64,000 nucleotides of DNA from Brasenia schreberi (GCA_036023115.1 JAYKKT010000090.1:33030001-33094000), one strand, 5' to 3'; numbered from the stretch's first letter, positions 35,356 through 49,867 are shown. The notes: generated by a model from the sequence alone, not told the origin. Numbers and translations are program-made.

Positions 35356-35590
35356 CAACAACTAAGCCTTTTCCATATTAGACGGGGTTGAATACATGGA
35401 TTTTTTGTTTCTACATATCCCTATCGTGTGACATGTTAGCAGTTAACTCACAATAAGCTAGATCATTCTTTATTGTTTCTTTCCAACACTTTTGTGGTCG
35501 TCCTCTAACTCTTTTAATACTTTCCAAATTTAGTTTTTCATACCTTCTTATAGGTTCTTCTTTTGATTTTCTTTCTATACGTTCAAACCA

Positions 35591-36694
35591 TCATAAATGA
35601 TATTCTCTCATTTTATCCTCTATTAATGTCACTCCTAATTTGTTTCTAATAACCTCATTATGTATACGATCTTTTCTTCTACGATCACTCATCCATCTCA
35701 ACATCTTCATTTCTGTCACAAACATCTTTTGTACATGTTGATGATTAACTGCCCAATACTCTGAACCATAAAACATGGCAGGCCTAATTGATGCTCTATA
35801 ATATTTACCTTTTAACTTTAATGGTATCTTCTTATCACAAAGAATACATGATGCTCCTCTCCATTTTAACCAACCAGCATTAATTTTGTACGTAATATCT
35901 CCATCAATTCTTTCATCACTCTGAAAAATTGACCCTAAGTATTTAAAACTTTCCTTTTCGGGGATGCAATGTGTGTCAATTTTAATTTCTATGTCCTCTG
36001 AGGTAACCAAATTATCAAACTTACATTTCATATATTATATCTTTGTTCTACTAAGTCGGAGGCCTTTGCTTTCTAATGTTTCTCTTCATAGTTCCAATTT
36101 TCTATTAACCTTTTCCTTAGACTCCTCCACTAATACAATGTCATCTTCAAATAACATACACCGAGGTACTTCATCTTAAATATGTTTTGTTAACTCATCA
36201 ATCACCATTATAAATAAGTATGGACTTAAAGTTGATCCTTGATGTAACCCAATATTAACTTCAAAGAAATTTGTCGTTCCTTCGTGAGTCCTCACACATG
36301 TTTTTGCACTATCATACATGTCTCTTATAAGGTTAATGTATGTTAATGGGATACCTCTTTTTTTCAAAGTTCTCCAAAGAACCTCCCTTGATACTCTATC
36401 ATAAGCTTTTTTTAGATCAATAAATATCATATAAAGGTCTTTTTTTTTTGCTCTAAAATGTTTCATAAGACGTCTCAAAAGGTGAATCGCTTCAACAATG
36501 GATCTGCCTAGCATGAATCCAAATTGGTTCTCTGTTGTACTTGATACTTGTCTTAACCTACGTTTGATAATTCTTTCCCACAATTTCATAGTATGGCTCA
36601 TTAACTTGATACCTCGATAATTCACACAATTTTGAATGTCTTCCTTGTTCTTATATATGGGTACAAGTGTACTTGCTCTCCATTCTTCGGGCAT
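35591..36694 (-). pseudogene. LINE reverse transcriptase, broken
   Basis: RT motifs are spread over two frames. The first, 36694-36176, has [54 protein letters not shown] and GLHQGSTLSPYLF. The second, 36031-35591, is the thumb/C-terminal part with [13 protein letters not shown] and [17 protein letters not shown]. The FADD active-site box reads LFEDDIVLVEE near 36145, with a stop just upstream. A further upstream part (37246-36947) encodes a basic linker. The copy is inactive. Confidence 0.85.
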
Positions 36695-37483
36695 CTTTTG
36701 GTTTTTTTATATTTCATTAAATACTCTTGTAAGCCAAGTGATTCCTATTTCTCTTAGTATTTTTCAAACTTCTATAGGAGTATTATCTAGTACTACCGAT
36801 TTACCACATATGTTTGCCTCTTTGACTTCATTCTTTTGAATACGTCGGTAGAAATTATGGTTTATATACTTTTCTGATTTGGTTAACTCTCTTAAGCTAA
36901 TACTAACATCTTTATTTTCATTAAAAAACTTATAAAAATGGTTTTTTCATCTATTTCTTATATCATCATTTGCCACTAGAATTTTTTCATCCTCGTCTTT
37001 AATGCATCTAACATAATTAAGATCTTTAGTTTTCTTATCTCTAGCCCTAACTATCCTAAAAATATCTCTTTCACCCTCTTTTGAGTTGAGTTTTTTATAT
37101 AAATCCTCCCAAATTTTAGCTTTTGTTTCACTCACAGCCTTTTTCGCTTCCTTCTTTGCTTTCTTACAAGCTCCTAAAGTTTCACTAGTTTTCTTAGCAT
37201 AATGTAATTTGTAGCATGCCCTCTTTGCCTTGATTTTATTTTGCACTACTTCACTCCACCACCAAGCTTCTTTTTATGCCAGTACACCTCTCTTAGATAT
37301 ACCTAATACATCTTTCGCCACTTTCCTAATATGTATAGTCATATTGTTTCACATATCATAGGGTGTACCAACATAATTCCAAACACTTCCTTGAAGGACT
37401 TTCTGTTTAAATATATCTTCTTTCTCGCTTTTGAGGTTCCACCATTTAGTCCGAATAGCTTGATGCACTCTTTTCTTCTTTGT

Positions 37484-38257
37484 CTATTTTTTTATTTGGA
37501 AATCTATAACTAAAAGTCGATGTTGGGTGGTTAAGCTTTCTCCTGGAATTACCTTGCAATCTTTACAACACGCTCTATCTTTTTTTCTACAAATAAAGTA
37601 ATCAATTTGTGTTTGTGATAAGCCACTCTTATAAGTAATTAAATGTTCATCTCGTTTTTTGAAGATTGTATTGACTATAAAGAGATCAAATGACATAGCA
37701 AAATTTAAAATCTCCCTACCTTCCTCGTTTATATCCCCATAACCAAAGTTTCTATGAATCCCTTGATATCCTAATGCCTCTTTACCGACATGTCCATTTA
37801 AATCTCCTCCTAAACAAATCATCTTCCTTTGTAGAATCTTTTGAAACACCTTATCTAACTCTTCCCAAAAAACTGTCTTTATACTATCTTCTAGTCCTAC
37901 TTGGGGTGCGTAAGCACAAACTATATTCAAAACCTCTACTCCTAACACTAATTTCAATGTCATGATTCGGTCACCATATCGTTGTATGTCTACTACACTC
38001 TCCTTTAAATCTTTATTTATGATAATACCAACACCGTTTCGGGCCTTTTCTTTACCTGAGTACCATAATTTAAAACCTGTATCCTCTATCTCCTTTGCTT
38101 TTTCTCCAACCCATTTTGTCTCTTGTAAACATATAATATGAATCTTTCTCCAAATCATAGTATCTACCACCTCCATTAGCTTACCCGATAATATTCCGAT
38201 ATTCCAAGAACCAATACGAATCTTATTTTCTAGGACTAGCTTCCTTACCCCCCGCAT
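37484..38257 (-). CDS. LINE AP endonuclease domain, open frame
   Basis: A 257-residue frame with the exonuclease III-like catalytic set: IGSWNIG (Asn), CLQETKW (Glu), GGDLNGHVG (Asp/Asn), TQIDYF (Asp) and TQHRLLVID (His). The enzyme nicks target DNA to prime reverse transcription. In an intact RTE this domain runs on into RT; here a stop at 37484 separates them. The 39-bp triplication of the 56-kb copy is absent. Confidence 0.85.
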   Translation of the reverse strand: MRGVRKLVLENKIRIGSWNIGILSGKLMEVVDTMIWRKIHIICLQETKWVGEKAKEIEDTGFKLWYSGKEKARNGVGIIINKDLKESVVDIQRYGDRIMTLKLVLGVEVLNIVCAYAPQVGLEDSIKTVFWEELDKVFQKILQRKMICLGGDLNGHVGKEALGYQGIHRNFGYGDINEEGREILNFAMSFDLFIVNTIFKKRDEHLITYKSGLSQTQIDYFICRKKDRACCKDCKVIPGESLTTQHRLLVIDFQIKK

Positions 38258-38615
38258 CCGTCCATAATCAAAATGTGGAGACCCTCTCTAAAAATTTTTC
38301 ACTACATTCGGGCGGCAATGTAACGGGACTAACTTCTTTACCCACACCCGTCCATGATGTGGGAACCCTCTCTGCAATTGATTCACTACATTCGGGCGAA
38401 AATGTAGTGGCCCTTGCTTACTTCTTACTGCATTCGGGCTCTGCAGCACGTCGCTAGGCGGGGACGCCCCAAAGCAATACTCATAATTTTTGTAATCCAT
38501 GTTGTAGAAATCCGACGAAGTTTTACGCTGGCTGTCAGAAGCCTAACACAACCCTCCTCCTTCTTTATCTGGGCTTGGGACCGGCAATACAAAGGTGATC
38601 CCTTACATGGACGGA

Positions 38616-39015
38616 CATCTAAAATAGTTAAATTTATTAGATCACAACGGCATGAGCATATCCCCCTTCCCCCGCGTGAGAGAGAGAGTGTGGGCTGCTC
38701 CAGCTTTTTTACATTTGAACCTGTAAGCAGCTGATTGTGGAATCCAACATGTTACTGACGTTACATTTGGTACAAATTGGTCATTACAGTTGATACTAGA
38801 CCTTCCTAGAAGCTTCCAAATCTCCCCAAGAGAACGGAAATCATGAAGAGACTTTTTTATGAGTGCCAATAGTCGCTTTCTGCACAATAAGGAGTGTTTT
38901 CTTTCGTTCGTCCAATTTGCTCAATGTCTTCCACACGCCGGTTATTTAATCGTGTAATATATATATGTGAACCACTTGTATAGGCGCAGCAGAGGTTTGC
39001 TGTATGCAGAAAAAA
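38616..39015. other. Short intergenic stretch
   Basis: No gene recognised. A GA-rich tract lies at about 38678-38692. Confidence 0.5.
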
Positions 39016-39189
39016 GGAACAGCCTTTTTTATGAATAGAGAGAGCTAGCCGTTCTCCTTCCCTGCTGTCCAAGAAGCCAAAGACTGTTAGCAGCACTCGC
39101 CCTGTCCTGCTGCTAAAGAAACAAACTTCTGCTCCTGGACAGCAAGGAGGGATACTGGCTTGCTCTCTATTCATCAAAACGGCTGATCC
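39016..39189. ncRNA. Long imperfect hairpin, candidate small-RNA precursor
   Basis: The left arm from 39016 (ggaacagcc...atgaatagagag...ccctgctgtccaag) pairs with the right arm ending at 39189 (cctggacagcaagg...ctctctattcat...ggctgatcc). Pairing covers roughly 75 positions per arm with small asymmetric bulges. A second inner match (ttagcagca/tgctgctaa) closes the stem around a short loop. Size and bulge pattern fit plant MIRNA precursors. I recognise no known mature microRNA in it, and a foldback MITE is the main alternative. The transcribed strand is unknown. Confidence 0.45.
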
Positions 39190-39264
39190 TACTTTTCTTC
39201 CTGGTATATAAGTGGGTCATTCTATTTAAAGTGACAATTAATGCTAGAGGTGCATTAAAAGCAC

Positions 39265-39372
39265 TCACCTGGCAGGGCTCTGGACCCACAAGATGCAGGT
39301 AGTGAGTTCGAATGCTGGGGTCCTCCTACCTGGCTCCAGCCTCAATTTGTAACAAAGAAACAAAAAAAACAC
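39265..39372 (+). mobile_element. tRNA-derived SINE copy
   Basis: A cacctggcagggctctgg segment, box B gagttcgaatgc, a cctggctccagcctc tail and tttgtaacaaagaaac then A-rich end. It shares the first half with 30815 and the tail with 48755. Confidence 0.5.
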
Positions 39373-40598
39373 TTGTACTGTACCCACACATTCTTCGGTC
39401 ACGAACCAGTTATCTCATGCATCATGCCATTCGTTGTCGCCGTAAATAGAGTGCTTTTCATGGAATATCTAAGAAATATAAGGGGAAAATGATTTATTTA
39501 TCATCAAGTATAGAATGAGTACTGTACAGTGACGACAAGGAACTCATTGATTTTGAATTGGCATATTCAGAAAGTAGTTGGTCCAACTTGAAAGTATCAA
39601 GAATTCGGGCTCATGTCAGTTAGCTAAACTGTCAGCAAAGCATGTCCGTGCGTGTGTTAGGTTTCTCTCCCCGATCTCCCACCCAAAAAAAAATGTTTTC
39701 CTATATGTACACTATATATATAGTGTATATTTTGTAAGTATGTATGCACGCATGTGGTGAAACATAAAGTAATATTTACTTGGAATTCTGCATTTAAGAA
39801 AATATAATTTACAATGGACAACAAAAGTGCAAGATACTTTATATGACAAAATACAATTAGGCTTGTGACACACGAATCTTCATTTCAAAGCAAAAATATG
39901 TGCCACATATAAATTAACATAATGTACGAAGACATCGTGAAGTGGTCTCTGGTCATCTAGAAGGCACATAATTGATAGCCATTGACGCCATGAATACACG
40001 TAAGGCAATCGCATCACCTATATTGATAGCTAAAAAGTTAGTGTAGGCCGTTTTTTTTGGCAAAAATACCTTTGTGGACGTGATCTTGGTGCACAGGAGC
40101 AGCGAAGTGTTCAATTCATAATGACTGTGATTCATACGCCTGAGGGCATCATTGCCTATCAAGCTATGATAATATCAACAATTATGTTACTGTATTTTAA
40201 TAAAATTATTTTAAATATAAAATATATTTTAACCTTCGGTTTGTAAGAAGTTGAACCTGTAACCGAATCAGGATAACCCCAGCTCCGATCACGGTTCCAG
40301 TTCTAGTTCAGTCGGTTCTGGGTTCGATCTCTTTGAGACTCGATCTGGTTTCGGTTCTAATCATTGGTCCGACTTGGAACCTACCATGTCTGATTCATCC
40401 TCCTGTTTGGCTAATTAGACTTAGCATGCATGGATCAAAAGAAGAAACTGGTGCAGTCATGCAAAGGCTAAATACAAGCTTATATGAAATACATGTTGGT
40501 CAAATCTATCCAAGTTTTTAGTAGTTCTCTAAAAATATGGCACTTGATAGGAATTCTAAAGTAATGTATACAAGTTTCAATCACGCACACACACACAC

Positions 40599-40640
<42 letters not shown>

Positions 40641-41241
40641 GACAACATTTTCTGACGATGAACTAAATGTTTGTGTAGAACGATGCTTAAAATTATTTAA
40701 GCAATGAGTTTTTGTGTTTCTTGTGAGAGGAAAACCTAAACATTATTTTACATTTTTTCTAGTTTAAACCTCAAAATATTTTAAATTCTCAAAATTTTAT
40801 GCGACCCTTCTTTTTGACAAAATATCTTCTAAATGGGCACATTGTAAACTGGGAAAACCATTTCGAGCAGTTCTTTTCGTGTTTACACTTTTCTCCTGAT
40901 AAACTTTTCGTGTTTTTTCGATGGTTCACAACAGATACATCCCATGTACCGAAGATTTCATGTTCCATCAGTGTATTAACTTTTCGTGCCCGGCGAGGGG
41001 TAACAATATTTAACAAGACCTCTCGTTTTATTCATTCCTTCCTTTACAATGATTGCTTTGGTGCAAATTACAGCCCCTTAAAAATAATATCGTGTTTTAA
41101 TTAAGGGAATAATAAGTCAACCTTTCCCAAGTAAGAGTCTAATTTTCCACTTCGGTTAAAGGGGAGGCAGAAGCCTAACACACACATGCACCGTGTGTGT
41201 GTTTGTGTTTAATTAAGAGTCTAATCAAAACAATATTGTCG
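39373..41241. other. Intergenic sequence
   Basis: No gene recognised. It contains (CA)n and (AT)n microsatellites at about 40584-40637, and a partial minus-strand SINE tail at about 41161-41205 (ggcagaagcctaacacacac). Confidence 0.5.
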
Positions 41242-41372
41242 CACTCATAGTGTTAGTTCAACGATGGCATGCTCTATCTAGCATTGTTGTGGTTGGTGGG
41301 GAGTTCGACTCTTAGAGAGTGCATGTGTGGGTATATGTTAGGCTTCGGCCTCCTCTTGCAAAAAAAAAGAAA
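41242..41372 (+). mobile_element. tRNA-derived SINE copy
   Basis: It has a box A-like gtgttagttcaacgatggcatgc, box B ggagttcgactct, then gagtgcatgtgtgg and the family tail gttaggcttcggcctcctct, ending in a short A run. Confidence 0.65.
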
Positions 41373-43165
<1,793 letters not shown>

Positions 43166-45871
43166 CTAATGGTGGCATTTGGTTCATCGGTGGCATACCT
43201 TCTAGGAACTTTTGTTACTTGGAGTGTATTGGCTTTGACTGGTTAGTAGTACAGACAAAGTGCCACACCCTCTTTTCTCCTACTTTTATTATAGTTATTG
43301 CCCACTAATCTCCAACCTCTATCAAATACGGCATTCATTTCCTTTCATGATTTAATACCAGAAAAGGTGTGGATGTCATGTTTAATACCAGAAGAGGCCT
43401 ATTCATGACCCTCGATCAAGACGATTTGGACGGTCATGATCCTAGTAGAAAAAGCAAAAACCACTGTTTCCATCAAATCACCTTGATCAAACACTAATAA
43501 TTAGGGAATATATATATCTATATATATGTAGCAACTACCTATATGCAGGACTCATTCCATGTGCGATTCAAGTGAGGCCTCTTCTGCATTCCTGAGTCAC
43601 CAAGATGGCTGGTTGGTTTGTGCTCATGTGTCTCGCCGAACTGCTTAACTGCATGCTGATGACTAATTTACACGACTTGTTGTACGTAAGCAAAAATCAG
43701 CCGGAAAGATGAGTTCCAAAGAGCGCTACAGAGCTTCCGTGGAAAAGAGGCTGATATCTTCGAAGAAGCACAAGAAATCATGGTTCATATTCCTAATTTC
43801 CGTTCAACATAGTCCTTGTTTTGAACACTATTTGAGTACCGTTGAAGCCTCAACATCTAAGATTTCAATGCCCAGAGGGGCTGTTATCTGTAATCACATG
43901 TGTGATGACCTTTCTCATCTGTGACCATAAACAACATGACCTGATTTTCTTTGAGACATTAAATTCTGCAGGTTTTCACTTATTCATATTTCCAATCTTC
44001 CTATTTTGTTAGCGAAACACTATTTTTTCCCAAGTTTTCACTTTTATTCATATCTGTTCCTGCTTGCTTGTTGGGTTTTGCTCAATATACGTACATTTAA
44101 AGTTGCATAAGTCTTTTTCATCACCTTTGTTGATCAGGAGTACACAGAGCAACAGGCACTTCTTCCCAAGGTCAAAATTCGGGACCTGCTCCATAGGAGA
44201 TATGCTCACTCAATCATTGTGAGAACTTAATTGCCTAAGCACTTTCGGTTTATGCGACTTTTATAATCTTTCCATGATTTGGATGTCTTGGTTGTAGGTT
44301 GGAGTTGGCCTCATGGTGTTCCTGCAATTCGGAGGAGCAACGCCATTGTGTGTGTGTGTCAATTTAGAGTTTTAAAGGGAACATGACAGCTTCTAAAGAA
44401 CCTGACCATAGAGTACTCGACATCACTATTGGATTCTTCGCCAAGGAGGGAGCACTGTCAATTATTGTTTCTGTAATTAGCAACTTAGAGCCTTGCAGAT
44501 AATGTAGGGGAAAAGTCTGAACATGTCTAGTAATAGCCAGGAGAAACTTCCGTGTAACACAAGTCCTTATTGCACTAGCTTTTTACACACACACAGTTCT
44601 GATTTGCTTGTTGCACAAATGTGTTGGAATGTTTACGATGTGAGTAAATTCTCAGGAATTCTTACTCCCAAGAATTCTCTTTCTTATGAGTTCTTGAGAA
44701 TCTTTTTCGAACACCATGAAGCTTCTTCACCTTCATTATCATATGACCCTTGTTTCAGATTAGGTGGGAAACATGCCAGTTTCACTGGAAAAGAAATCCT
44801 TTTCCTTCCTTGTGACTGCAGTTTGGGAAACGATAATATGCATGGATCTCAATTCTCAAAGTTTGAGAAACTTTTGATTAGTACAGATGTATGTATGTTT
44901 AAATGATGCAGGTGCTTCTAGTAAGGTCGGAACGATCGCAGTTGCTGCCATTAAGGTACTTTCACACCAAACCACCTTCCCAATGCATGCTTTCCTAGTT
45001 TCCTCCATTAAAAGAAGAAGCTGCAGTGGCCTAGATCCAAGTTTGATAATCTTGCATAAAGCTGGTTTTCAGACTCTTTCCTAGTTTTTTTCACATAAAC
45101 CCTTTTCAAAATTTCACTTCTTGTGACGAAAATTAAAGAATGGAATGATTAAATGCAAAAACAATAAAAAAATAAACAGTAAGACAAGATATGACATGGT
45201 TGGATCTACCACAGACGTCTACAGTTCTGTTTCAAGTTCACCATGCATGTTGCATGGATATGTGTACAGTACCAGTACTGATACGGGTATGGGGTACGGT
45301 GATTTGAAAAATCTGAGTTACGGGTTCGTCACTATAGAAAAATAAAAATGATATATATATGATTGAAATTGCCCAAAATTGAATATGACAATATAATGGA
45401 AAAGTACCATATAAATCTTACATAATATATAGCTTCAATAAGGAACAAGGTATCTAAATATAACACTTTTTGGTTTTGTAATAAAGTTGACTCATATATG
45501 GCTGTTAGTCAATTTGACCCACTCAGAACAAAAATTTGAAAACCTATATCTATATGAATAGATGTATTCAGATGGATCCCATATCCAGATTTTTTAAAAA
45601 ACTCATACCCAAATGTACAGAAGTGTACTGGTACGTGTACCATTATCAGGTATATACCCGACACTTACTTTCATTTGTCATAGAAAAGTAACATTCACCA
45701 TAAAATAAAAGTGTGTTTTTGTGTATCGATATAGTGATTGGATCTTTGGTTGGCACGAGTTTAATAACAACATACTTCATATTTTTTCAAAATCTCTTAC
45801 ATAATTTTAAATTATATGTGATGTCACCCAAAATCAATAGATAGACATGTCAGAGTTCAGTAGAATCCCGT

Positions 45872-45969
<98 letters not shown>

Positions 45970-47480
45970 AAATCACGTAAAATCAGCCCTCTTTCTTGCC
46001 GGTAAGGCATCATTCACATCTATTGTATCGGGCTAGAAATTTATGGAGAGTGAATCGTGCTCCACATCAAACAGTGTACATCGATCATTAACTTCGACAA
46101 GCAAAACTTTTTTAAGCTATTATTCATGACTTTCGGATTTGGTACGTATCTATGCCCTTGAACTCGACATCGACTGACCTCTATATCACCAATTTGCCAA
46201 ATTATGATGCATTTTATATTATGTAAATGTGTTGAACAAGAGTGGTGCATAATTTGTTGAAAAAATGAACCAAAGCTGAAATTCACCATTAAGAAGTCTT
46301 ACATGTGCCCTTTACATTACTGGGAGCGCTTTTGCTGGATAAATCAGGAAGGAAACCTCTCCTAATGGTATACAAGGCTTACATATTTGTTTTAGTGATA
46401 AGTTTGTGGCTTTCTTTCTCTCCTTAGGTTTACAATTTTGTGCTTCAGATAACTGCTGCCAGGGCATGCGTAGGCAGCGTTCTAGTTGGAACCTCCTTTC
46501 TCCTCAAGGTATCAATAAGTTGTATGTGTGTGTGTGAGAGAGAGAGAGAGAGCGGGGGTAAACACTGTTTGTTACTATGATGTAGGAGCATAGCTGGTCG
46601 AAGAAGTCGATTCCGATAATGAACTTGACTGACATACTGTAATGTCCCTCTAATTCTTATTTTTCTGTTAACATTGGCAGATGTGCTTTTTAATTCATCT
46701 TATAAATATTTTCCAACAGATGTATGTTGCCTTCAATTCATCGGGCATGGGCACAATACCATGGGCTTTGATGTCCGAGGAAAGTGCTGCTCTTACTCTC
46801 CTGATAGCACATTCTAAAAGGAAATTAAGGATCGCACAAAGATACACTTGCAGAAGGATTCAGGCCTCGAATATCTGTCAGATATATCCGGAAACTTTAA
46901 AAAATGAATACAAATAGTATCTGTTTAAATGGTTTGGATTGCATGTATATGATCCATTCATATCTTAGTTTATTGACATGCACCTCTGCTCGATTCCCTT
47001 GTTTTCGTAGATATTTCCTATAAACATCAAGGCCTTAGCTGGGAGCCTGGTGACTCTAGTGAGCTGGTTCGGTTCTTGGGCGATTACGTTTGCCTTCAGA
47101 TACATGGAGAGCTGGAGTGAGGCAGGTAAAATCTAAAAGTTCTGTCATGTTTGGTGATAACAGTAATAGCAGAGAAGCTCAAATGTCTTATTATTATTTT
47201 TAAATCATCTGTCTTTGCACAAAACTTGACTCATATCAGTAAGCTTATTACTACCATAGTTCGATTCTTGGAAATAGATTGCTAGTTAAGGCACTTGCCC
47301 ACACTTTTCAGGGACGTTCTATATATTCGCTGTGGAGCGACGATCTTGTTTGTGATGGCACTTGTGCCTGAAACCAAAGGCCGAACCCTTGAAGAAATTC
47401 AGAGCTCTCTGGACTTACTCAACTTCTTCAGGCCACGTCGCAATGATCTTGATAATGTCGTTTCTTCTCATGAGTCGGGC
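43166..47480 (+). pseudogene. ERD6-like sugar transporter pseudogene
   Basis: A series of exon-like blocks encodes the second part of an ERD6-type monosaccharide transporter (major facilitator family, vacuolar/plasma membrane). They are 43166-43241 (YLLGTFVTWSVLALT), 43549-43611, 43691-43778 (DEFQRALQSFRGKEADI), 44138-44218, 44298-about 44350 (VGVGLMVFLQFGG), 44912-44955, 46449-46508, 46586-46639, 46720-46780 (GMGTIPWALMSE), 47011-47125 (IFPINIKALAGSLVTLVSWF) and 47312-about 47480 ([17 protein letters not shown]). Upstream exons for the first transmembrane helices are not found. The frame breaks after GLIPCAIQV near 43573, where the next words GLFCIPESPRWL lie in another frame. It breaks again between GTFYIFA and [11 protein letters not shown] near 47335. 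The block at 44298 runs into unrelated sequence. Intron borders are mostly still consensus, so decay is fairly recent. Confidence 0.85.
45876..45967. repeat. (AT)n microsatellite
   Basis: About 90 bp of pure AT inside an intron of the sugar transporter pseudogene. Confidence 0.95.
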
Positions 47481-48751
47481 TACTTAAAGCTTTGCAATCT
47501 TTTTTTGTTATTCATTCACGAAAAAACATACTTAGTATGGCATTGTACTTTGATCAATGATGCTGATTTTTAATTCATGGGTGCCTCTAATCTTTTGATA
47601 ATATATTCTTTTGAATGGTTATCCCAGGAAACTACTGTGGGGAGGTATGTGACTAAACCACCTCATGCCTCGCGGAAAATTTCCAACTGTGGGAACCTTG
47701 CCCCAGGGCCATGAGCGAATCTGCATTATATATGGAGAAGACAGAAGAACTCTGGACAGAGAGAGTGATGGTAGAGATTAATAGTTTCGATCTTATTTGG
47801 CGAGCTATGGAATAATATGTCTGTGATTATTCGCCAGGTTAATACAACATATTCGGATTAATACTTACAACCAACCCATTGAGATACTTTGCAGTAAAGG
47901 GTGCAAGAGAATCATCAATCACTAAAAAACTGGCACTCATGTCCCTTGGGATTCCGGGGATGCACACGTTTGGGATCCCGATGGCAGAGCCTCAAATCAA
48001 TCTCATCGGTTCCGTTCGACCCCATCATGCAGGCGATGTAATTCTCGAGAAAATCTTCCTCATCTCAATGCTCATCGTTTCTACTGAACCGTCTGTCACT
48101 CAATGCCCACTTCAACGGCCACACAATAGTTTAAACAATCAAACCATTTGACAAATCTGAAGCCACTTTAATGTCCATGCCTGCAAGATGCCAATTCCTG
48201 CACAATAATTTAAACAATTAAACCGAATCCGAAGCCCTTCGGGTTCTGGATTTGATAACTCCAAGATTTGATATTTCAGTACCCATATCTGGGATCTTTC
48301 TTTCGGGGTCTTACGTGACCACAAACTGTATACACCAATGAGAAGGCGCAGCTCCTCCTGTTCTTCATTGTCTTTCTCGAGAGGCTAAAATGCTCATGTT
48401 CGTTCATGTTCTATCCAGAACGTGAAGTGCAGAACGAACAGGATAACACCATCCGATTGCGTGATTGCCACAATCTGACTGACCTTTTATTTTCTTGTCA
48501 TTTTTCATTTTCTTCTTTTTTCGGTGAGATAGAGGACCACTCATGAGGTGCCTTTCTTTCTTTGTTTTTTTCTTGCGCTCGTGATATCTTCTTAGAGGAC
48601 AAACAGTAGAGCAGAGAACCCTTGCTCATTCTAAGGACAAGCCCGAGCTAACTGCTATCGATCTATCCTTGTTCGAACATGTTTAAGAAGGAACTGCTCG
48701 TCAAGCTTAGTTGGTAGCCAGACTTCTTTAGCACCTTGAATGAAATGCCTT
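47481..48751. other. Intergenic sequence
   Basis: No gene recognised. A 90-codon open frame at 47879-48151 has no known domain, and the opposite strand also reads partly open, so I do not call it. Confidence 0.45.
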
Positions 48752-48876
48752 TTTTTTTTTGTTACAAGAGGCGGCCGAAGCCTAACACACACCCACGCAT
48801 GTACCCCTGAGAGTCAAACTCCTCACCAGCAGCTTCAGTGCCAAGGCACGCTGCCCTTGAACTAATGCTCTGGGTG
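48752..48876 (-). mobile_element. tRNA-derived SINE copy, complete
   Basis: Read on the minus strand: cagagcattagttcaagggcagcgtgcc (box A-like part ttagttcaagggcagcg), 30 bases, box B gaggagtttgactctcagg, then tgcgtgggtgtgtgttaggcttcggccgcctcttgtaac and A10. The internal promoter spacing and A tail are those of a pol III SINE. Confidence 0.7.
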
Positions 48877-48984
48877 AATGAAATGCCTTTTATTTTCAAA
48901 ACTAAAAGAAAATAATTTTGAATACCTTAAGTACCCCAATATAAGTAAAGTGCCTTAGAGATATGGTCTAGATAAATACTCTTT

Positions 48985-49113
48985 TGTCTTCATACAAGAA
49001 GAGGCCGCAACCTAACACACACGCACACTCCATGAACCCTCCTGAGAATCGAACTACCCAACAACAACATAGGCGACAATGCATACTACCAGTTGGGCTA
49101 ACACTCTGGTGCA
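48985..49113 (-). mobile_element. tRNA-derived SINE copy, complete
   Basis: On the minus strand it reads gtgttagcccaactggtagtatgc, whose gcccaactggtag part is strongly tRNA box A-like. Box B gtagttcgattctc follows, then gtgtgcgtgtgtgttaggttgcggcctcttcttg. It lies about 110 bp from the previous copy in the same orientation. Confidence 0.7.
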
Positions 49114-49867
49114 GATAAATACTTTAAAAATGATGCATGACAATCTTAAGTACCTTGAATAAAAGAAAATGAGCCATGGACATGTCATACAGAGACAAAG
49201 GTACCATCTTGCTCATGTTCAACTTGGACGGTTCATTTTACTAGCCCTAACTGCAATGGCAGGGCTCATGAACAAGTATTTCTTTTAAACACACGGATTA
49301 AGAACCATTTGTCATTAGTCCTCTTACATTTCATACTTGTCAAACGCTTCTAACCTTTTAAGAAATAATTACTCATATAAACGTATCATTTAGCTTTTTT
49401 CCTGGTTGTTTGTTTCCATAAGTGTGACTCAAGTGATGACCACATAAAAAAGTTGAACAATATACAATTTTAGACTCCAAAGCAGCCTAAAGCTCTTTGA
49501 ACAATTCTTTGAAAGCACAGGAATGTCTGTGTTTGGAAAATTTTAGGCTGGCATAACTTACGCAATTGTAGCTAAATTCCCATTCTTTTGTAGTGAGCGG
49601 CAAACCTAATTGGTTTCCCAATTGTTTACTAATAGGGGAAACCATTTTGGACGTGACATGACCTATATAACCTGATTAAAATTTTGTATGACTTAGTTTA
49701 AAGAAGGAAATCCCACCGACTTGAGGGGTGATTTTGGTAAATAATTCTTTCCAAGAAGAACTAGGGTTTAGTAAATGTAGCCGTTTGGGACACGTTCCAT
49801 TTTAATTTCCCCGCCTCTTGCCGTTCCCAACTTTCTCTCGTCTACCTTCCACCTTATCTTTACATAT
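49114..49867. other. Intergenic/promoter sequence before the coiled-coil gene
   Basis: AT-rich, no gene recognised. The last 100-200 bp become CT-rich, as in plant leaders. Confidence 0.4.

Larger units (their letters stand above)
35356..38615 (-). mobile_element. RTE-type LINE, minus strand, defective
   Basis: A 3.3-kb non-LTR element. On the minus strand it runs from a 5' end near 38615 (ccatgtaagggatcacc, shared with the copy at 56.2 kb) to a 3' end reading atgggaaaaggcttagttgttg-like at about 35356, with only two TTG units. It encodes an AP-type endonuclease and an RT but no RNase H, the RTE layout. I found no clear target duplication. Confidence 0.85.

Noticed and set aside
44523..44906. 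127-codon open frame inside the transporter pseudogene
   Set aside because: It lies in an intron position between transporter exon blocks and shows no known motif.
47879..48151. 90-codon open frame after the transporter pseudogene
   Set aside because: No recognisable family; the opposite strand is also partly open. Kept only as an unassigned stretch.
48752..49113. tRNA genes suggested by box A and box B motifs
   Set aside because: There is no full cloverleaf or acceptor stem, and the copies share a non-tRNA tail with an A-rich end, so they are SINEs.
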